Source: Fidelibacterota bacterium
GTDB taxonomy: Bacteria > Fidelibacterota > UBA2242 > JAFGTP01
Direction of reading: 5' to 3'
Length of the DNA stretch: 19,714 bases
Assembly: GCA_021735285.1 (NCBI GenBank)
Contig: JAIPHI010000025.1
Coordinates: 1-19,714 of the forward strand
Below the pieces are notes generated by a model. It was not told the origin of the DNA, did no database searches, and saw nothing but the letters and a program-made list of their open reading frames with translations. This document shows positions 15,698 to 19,714 of the stretch, piece after piece; positions within the stretch are counted from its first letter, which is position 1; every line of letters starts with the position of its first letter. The position numbers were made by a program, and so were the translations under genes.

Positions 15698-18061
15698 TTA
15701 AAACTTAACTACAGTTACTCCGGTTCCGCCAGCTCGTGGTTTTCTATGGTAATAATCCGTAACATTAGGATTGTTACTAAGTACATCATGGGTCATTTTC
15801 CTTAGGACTCCATCCCCTTTACCATGTACTATTTCAACTTCATTTAAACCGGACATCACCACTCTATCAAGGTAGCGAATCAGTTGAGCTCTAGCCTCTT
15901 CATAACGTAGCCCTCTGAGGTTTAAAGAGAGCTCAGCAGTTGTATTGGCTTCTACATTAACTTCTGTAGTGGACTCGCGCTCTTTTTTGGGTGGTTTGAT
16001 AGGAACCAGATTATCTTTTCTGACCTGCATCATTTTACCATCGATATCAACGGAGACTTTTTTACCCCGAATCTCTTTTATTTGTCCCACTTGATTAAAA
16101 GGCTCAATTTTAACCCAATTCCCCGGTTCAATCTTTTTCTTTTCATCAACTGTTATTTTCGGCTTGGTCTTCTTCTCTACTTTTTTCTTTTTCTTGGTTG
16201 CCTTTTTCTGAATTTTCTTAACGGTTTTTTGAGCCTTTTTAATGGTCTTCTTATCAGCCTTCTGCTCACGAATATCTTTAATAGCTTTTTCAATGCGTGC
16301 TCGTGATTCTTTAACTACTTTTTCCAATTCTTCGGACAGAGCAGAGTCCAGTTTCTTTTCCTTTTCTTTGATACTTGCAACACGATTATCATAATTATCA
16401 ACTACCTTGTCGAGAGTTTTTTTTCTGCGCGACAATTTTTTCTTCTCTTTCTCTAATTCCGCTTTCTCCTCTTCAACCTCCATAAGCAGATTTTCAAGCT
16501 TAACTGTATCACTATCCATTAATTCGCGGGCGCGGTTGATAATCTTTTCATCAATTCCCAGCCGGTTAGCTATCTCCAGCGCATAACTGCTTCCGGGCAG
16601 GCCAATACTCAAACGATACATCGGATTTAATGTCCTGGTATTAAACTCCATCGCAGCATTCACAACTTTCTCATTTTTATCCCCAAAGGCTTTGAGTGAA
16701 CTGTGATGGGTAGTCGTGATTGTATAGGCCCCGATTTTCAACAATTCCTCCAAAATAGCCTGACCTAATGATGAACCCTCAAGGGGATCAGTTCCTGTTC
16801 CCAGCTCATCGATCAATACAAGCGTATTTTCAGTGGCTTGGTGAAGCATTTTTTTCAGACTTGAGATATGAGCTGAAAAAGTTGATAGATCATCCTCAAT
16901 AGATTGACGGTCGCCAATATCCATCAGGAATTGATCCAGATAGGGAATTTTACTTTGAGCATCAGCAGGTATATGCAATCCGCACATTGCCATTTTACTC
17001 AGCAGACCAACCGTTTTCATGGCTACTGTTTTACCGCCAGCATTTGGCCCGGTAATAATCACTGTTCTTATATTTTCAGGAGGCTCAAAATTGAGAGGTA
17101 CCACATCTTTTCTCAGGGATAATAATGGATGTTTGGCGTTTCTCAGGACAATCCCCTGGTCCTTTTCATCATCCGGATAAACTTGAGGCGGATGGCAATT
17201 AAATTCAATGGCAAAGACAGCAGATGCTCGAATTTTATCCAGTTCGGCGATCAATTTAATATTTCTCTCCAAATTGGTAAAAACCGGTCTGATTTTCGAG
17301 GTGAGTTCGATTAAAATTCTTCTGATCTCATTTTTTTCCTGCTGTTCCAGATCCTTTAATTCATTATTGACTTCAATCACCGAAATAGGCTCAACATAAG
17401 TAGTCGCTCCGGAGCCGGATTCACCATGCACGATACCTTTGACCTTTCTCTTGGCCTTGGCTTTCAAAGGTAAAACATAGCGTCCATTTCTAATAGTAGG
17501 GTTTTTCTCGTGTAACCAATTATTATCTCTGGCTTTTTGCATAGCACGATTCACTTCTGCTCGCAAATTCTGCTCAGCCTGCACCTTATCTCTGCGTATT
17601 TTTTTTAACTTTTTACTGGCCTTATCTTTAATTTCACCTTTTTCATCTACTACTTTTTCAATGGCTTCAATTAGATCAGGATAAGATGCAATCCTTGCCG
17701 CTATCGAACTAACTGCTTGCATAGATTTTTTATGATTTCTATAAAAGTCTTTTATTTCAATTCCGGCTCTGATCAGTTTATAAATTTCATTTAAGGCTTC
17801 AACAGTAAAAAAAGTGCCCTCAACCTTACAACGTTCAATTTCTTGAGAAAGATCTGATACATTTAAAGGAGGTAGATCCTGACCTTCTTCTATCAATGTT
17901 TTTATACTGGAAATCTTTTGTTGTTGTTGTGTTATCTCAGGTATATTATTATAAATCCGGATATCTTCAACCAGTTTCCTGCCTGGTTCAGACATAGCCC
18001 TCTCTGCAATAAGAGCCAATAATTTATCAAAAGCGAGTTTTTCAGTACTATTATCAGTCAT
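15698..18061 (-). CDS. mutS2: MutS2-family ATPase/endonuclease
   Basis: This 787-residue protein has the N-terminal MutS core and clamp-like coiled regions (1-300). The ABC-type ATPase follows: Walker A GPNAGGKT (338-345), STFSAHIS signature region (393-400) and Walker B LVLIDELGTGTDP (414-426). Next come a coiled coil (about 510-590), a lysine-rich segment (about 610-645), a KOW-like small beta domain, and a C-terminal Smr nuclease domain (about 712-787). The Smr domain shows LSLNLRGLR and HGKGDGVLR. MutS2 lacks the mismatch-recognition domain and acts on branched DNA or, as shown in Bacillus, on collided ribosomes. The family's LDLHG-like first Smr motif is here LNLRG. The start overlaps the cvpA stop by one base. 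Confidence 0.96.
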   Translation of the reverse strand: MTDNSTEKLAFDKLLALIAERAMSEPGRKLVEDIRIYNNIPEITQQQQKISSIKTLIEEGQDLPPLNVSDLSQEIERCKVEGTFFTVEALNEIYKLIRAGIEIKDFYRNHKKSMQAVSSIAARIASYPDLIEAIEKVVDEKGEIKDKASKKLKKIRRDKVQAEQNLRAEVNRAMQKARDNNWLHEKNPTIRNGRYVLPLKAKAKRKVKGIVHGESGSGATTYVEPISVIEVNNELKDLEQQEKNEIRRILIELTSKIRPVFTNLERNIKLIAELDKIRASAVFAIEFNCHPPQVYPDDEKDQGIVLRNAKHPLLSLRKDVVPLNFEPPENIRTVIITGPNAGGKTVAMKTVGLLSKMAMCGLHIPADAQSKIPYLDQFLMDIGDRQSIEDDLSTFSAHISSLKKMLHQATENTLVLIDELGTGTDPLEGSSLGQAILEELLKIGAYTITTTHHSSLKAFGDKNEKVVNAAMEFNTRTLNPMYRLSIGLPGSSYALEIANRLGIDEKIINRARELMDSDTVKLENLLMEVEEEKAELEKEKKKLSRRKKTLDKVVDNYDNRVASIKEKEKKLDSALSEELEKVVKESRARIEKAIKDIREQKADKKTIKKAQKTVKKIQKKATKKKKKVEKKTKPKITVDEKKKIEPGNWVKIEPFNQVGQIKEIRGKKVSVDIDGKMMQVRKDNLVPIKPPKKERESTTEVNVEANTTAELSLNLRGLRYEEARAQLIRYLDRVVMSGLNEVEIVHGKGDGVLRKMTHDVLSNNPNVTDYYHRKPRAGGTGVTVVKF

Positions 18062-18615
18062 TATATTGAGTTCTCATTGCGGTTATCATTTAACATAAAC
18101 ATTTCTCGCAGCTTTTTATTCATAGCTTCCAGTTCCTTCTCAATATTGAATGTTTTTGATAGATACTGTTGCACATCCTTGAGAAACATGTATGAAATAG
18201 ATGACCCTCTTAATTTTTTATCAACTTTCAAGTCCTGAAATGAGCCCATAATCCACACTATAATAACCATAATAAGGAGCGCCTTGAGTGCTCCAAAAAA
18301 ACCACCCAGGCTTCTATTAATCCAGCTTAAATGTAATTTTTGCAATGTGGAACCTATAATGTGCCCAACAAACTGAATAGCAAAATAAACCAGTAAGAAG
18401 ATCAACAAGAAACTGATTACCATCCTGATTCCAGGATTGGATTCAAAAAAATTTTTAAAATATAAACTTAATGCCTGGTATTTGGTAACGGCCAAATAGA
18501 TTCCGAGAACAACTCCGACAAGTTTGGAAGCTTCTCCTATCAAGCCTCTTCTATAGCCAAGGAAAATAAAAATCCCAAATACAGCCAGACATATAATATC
18601 AAATACACTAAACAT
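18061..18615 (-). CDS. cvpA: CvpA-family inner-membrane protein
   Basis: This 184-residue protein has about four membrane segments (near residues 3-21, 32-43, 65-88 and 105-125). They include FDIICLAVFGIFIFLGYRRG at the start and GGFFGALKALLIMVIIVW in the third quarter. A charged cytoplasmic tail (about 150-184) is probably helical. The family is named after colicin V production in E. coli and its biochemical role is poorly known. It is often found beside mutS2 in FCB bacteria and Firmicutes. The stop codon overlaps the mutS2 start by one base and the start lies 5 nt after yqeY. No Shine-Dalgarno site precedes it, so coupling to yqeY translation is likely. Confidence 0.85.
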   Translation of the reverse strand: MFSVFDIICLAVFGIFIFLGYRRGLIGEASKLVGVVLGIYLAVTKYQALSLYFKNFFESNPGIRMVISFLLIFLLVYFAIQFVGHIIGSTLQKLHLSWINRSLGGFFGALKALLIMVIIVWIMGSFQDLKVDKKLRGSSISYMFLKDVQQYLSKTFNIEKELEAMNKKLREMFMLNDNRNENSI

Positions 18616-18620
18616 AGGAT

Positions 18621-19064
18621 TTACGTAAGTTTAGATCTAACAATTGCCTGGACCTTGTTACCATCAGCCTTACCCTTGACTTGAGGCATAATAGTTCCCA
18701 TAACCTTGCCCATATCACTCATACTGGTAGCACCGGTCTCTTCAATAACTTCATCAACCAATGCTTTGATCTCATTGTCAGACATCTGTTCCGGAAGATA
18801 TTCTTCGATAACTTCCAGCTCTTTTTGCTCTTCTTCTACCAGGTCTTCCCTATCGCCTTTTTTATAAGATTCTATGGACTCTTTGCGATTTTTGGCAGCC
18901 TTGGTGATAACTGCCATTGCATCTTCTTCTGTGAATTCACCTTTTTTATCGATCATGGCTGTTTTTAAATCAGAGCGCAACAAACGCAGAACCTGCATTC
19001 TATTTTTTTGCTTATTTTTCATGGCCTTTTTCATATCTTCGGTGATTTTTTCCAGCAATCCCAT
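18621..19064 (-). CDS. yqeY: GatB/YqeY-family protein
   Basis: This 147-residue soluble helical protein belongs to the YqeY family, which shares the tail domain of the amidotransferase subunit GatB that binds tRNA. The exact role of stand-alone members is not settled. Diagnostic segments are an N-terminal LLEKITEDMKKAMK, VLRLLRSDLKTAMID, EYLPEQMSDNEIKALVDEVI and MGKVMGTIMPQVKGKADG. The length is typical. AAGGGAG lies 6 nt before the ATG. It is the first gene of the minus-strand operon that continues into cvpA, mutS2 and dnaG. In many genomes yqeY follows rpsU, but no rpsU is seen here. Confidence 0.93.
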   Translation of the reverse strand: MGLLEKITEDMKKAMKNKQKNRMQVLRLLRSDLKTAMIDKKGEFTEEDAMAVITKAAKNRKESIESYKKGDREDLVEEEQKELEVIEEYLPEQMSDNEIKALVDEVIEETGATSMSDMGKVMGTIMPQVKGKADGNKVQAIVRSKLT

Positions 19065-19589
19065 ATTATGCTCCCTTCTATTTTTTATCTAATATTATTT
19101 TAGTTAAATATTCCATTCTTAACCAAATATGTAATGTCTAACTTAATTATTCTTTTATAATTTGACAACCTGAATAATTTTTAGAATATGGGGTGCTTAT
19201 GGAGTTAACCGACTGTAGCGGTTAAAAATAAAAAACCTTTCAAAGGTTACAACTAAAATGCAGAGTAAACATCCCAATTCATCACTACGAATTGTAAATT
19301 AAAAACCTTTGAAAGGTTGATAAAATAATTTATACTTCCTATTCAGGTAAGAGGTAACAATTTTATATTAATAACAAGGGCGCTGCCCCGGCTGTTGATA
19401 TCATTCTCCTTTGGATAATTTTATTAATTATTTTAAATACAACCCTCAAGATTTAATATCAGTATTATTCTTATATATTGATAATCAAATAATGAAGGAA
19501 CACATTATAATTGACATATAAAATTAAAAAAATTAAATATTTTTTGTAAATTTTATATTAAGTATTAATTAAAAATATAAGGAATAGGC
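19065..19589. other. Non-coding divergent region with clustered hairpins
   Basis: This 525-nt AT-rich region separates the yqeY operon (minus) from the PIN-like gene (plus) and should contain both promoters. No coding region is supported. Five short perfect hairpins crowd into 19205-19388 (separate entry). On the plus side TTGACA at 19511-19516 is a good -35 box, but the -10 candidate 17 nt downstream (TAAATA) is poor. Confidence 0.55.
19205..19388. repeat. Cluster of five short hairpins / palindromic repeats
   Basis: In order: TTAACCG-ACTGTAG-CGGTTAA (19205-19225), AACCTTT-C-AAAGGTT (19234-19248), CAATTC-ATCACTAC-GAATTG (19275-19294), AACCTTT-G-AAAGGTT (19304-19318) and GGGC-GCT-GCCC (19378-19388). 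The two 15-mers differ only at the centre base, so each is the reverse complement of the other. Palindromes like these are widely dispersed in FCB genomes. Alternatively the block could fold as a leader or small RNA. Confidence 0.6.
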
Positions 19590-19714
19590 ATGGCAAAACC
19601 TTTAATTGTATTAATAGACACAAATGAGATTATATATAATATGAAAATGTTAAATACCCCACTTTCTGCATCATTCCTTCACATGTTAAAAGCCAAAGGT
19701 GGAAAGATTGCAAT
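19590..19714 (+). CDS. PIN-domain-like protein, N-terminal fragment cut by the window edge
   Basis: Only the first 41 codons are present. The start LIVLIDTNEI (5-14) matches the first strand of PIN-domain nucleases, where the Asp after the hydrophobic strand (Asp10) binds the catalytic metal. The following helix and LKAKGGKIAI fit the second strand. It could be a VapC-type toxin or a larger PIN protein of the DUF4935 kind. No antitoxin-like gene precedes it. AAGGA lies about 8 nt before the ATG. The call rests on one short segment. Confidence 0.5.
   Translation, partial: MAKPLIVLIDTNEIIYNMKMLNTPLSASFLHMLKAKGGKIA

Noticed and set aside
19205..19388. Repeats as a CRISPR array
   Set aside because: The repeats are short, of differing sequence and irregularly spaced, and no cas gene is present.

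Overview
The window is AT-rich chromosomal DNA from a Gram-negative bacterium. The evidence is a TonB-dependent outer-membrane receptor and two signal-peptide-bearing carbohydrate-active enzymes. The gene families fit the Bacteroidota / FCB superphylum: a GH106 plus CE15 pair, a LacI regulator with a periplasmic-binding-type effector domain, and an FCB-like receptor. Clear Shine-Dalgarno sites precede several genes (lacI, galM, macro, cobO, the receptor, yqeY), which is less typical of classic Bacteroidia. A deeper FCB lineage (Marinimicrobia-, Calditrichota- or KSB1-like) is possible, but I cannot place it from this sequence alone. A corrinoid methyl-carrier protein, a corrinoid adenosyltransferase and NikR suggest a B12- and nickel-dependent, probably anaerobic metabolism.

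Region 1 (about 1-7970) is a plant or algal polysaccharide locus. An exported GH106-type alpha-L-rhamnosidase is followed 2 nt later by an exported CE15-type glucuronoyl esterase. After an 800-nt non-coding gap come a LacI-family regulator and a cytoplasmic aldose 1-epimerase. The two exported enzymes could release rhamnose or uronic-acid-containing sugars, and the regulator/epimerase pair could sense and process the imported monosaccharide. No SusC/D pair is present.

Region 2 (about 8450-13840) is a corrinoid/nickel module. A macrodomain protein overlaps cobO. A dimethylamine-type corrinoid protein runs on the minus strand, divergent from nikR. nikR is followed by a TonB-dependent receptor with a histidine-rich stretch and a SAM methyltransferase. 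Just upstream of nikR, GTGTTAC and GTGTCAC separated by 13 nt form a very good NikR operator candidate, placed directly behind a sigma-70-like promoter. The simplest model is nickel-dependent autorepression of a NikR/outer-membrane-receptor operon.

Region 3 (about 13840-19064, all minus strand) is a housekeeping operon: yqeY, cvpA, mutS2, dnaG. Its last gene ends 1 nt from the end of the convergent methyltransferase gene. The right edge holds the start of a plus-strand PIN-domain-like gene.

The intergenic DNA carries the less familiar material. A family of three same-orientation two-hairpin elements has conserved loops and compensatory stem changes (about 61-117, 5278-5335, 8281-8339). A candidate 480-bp MITE-like element is bounded by 24-nt imperfect inverted repeats (5082-5561). 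A cluster of five short hairpins lies at about 19205-19388.
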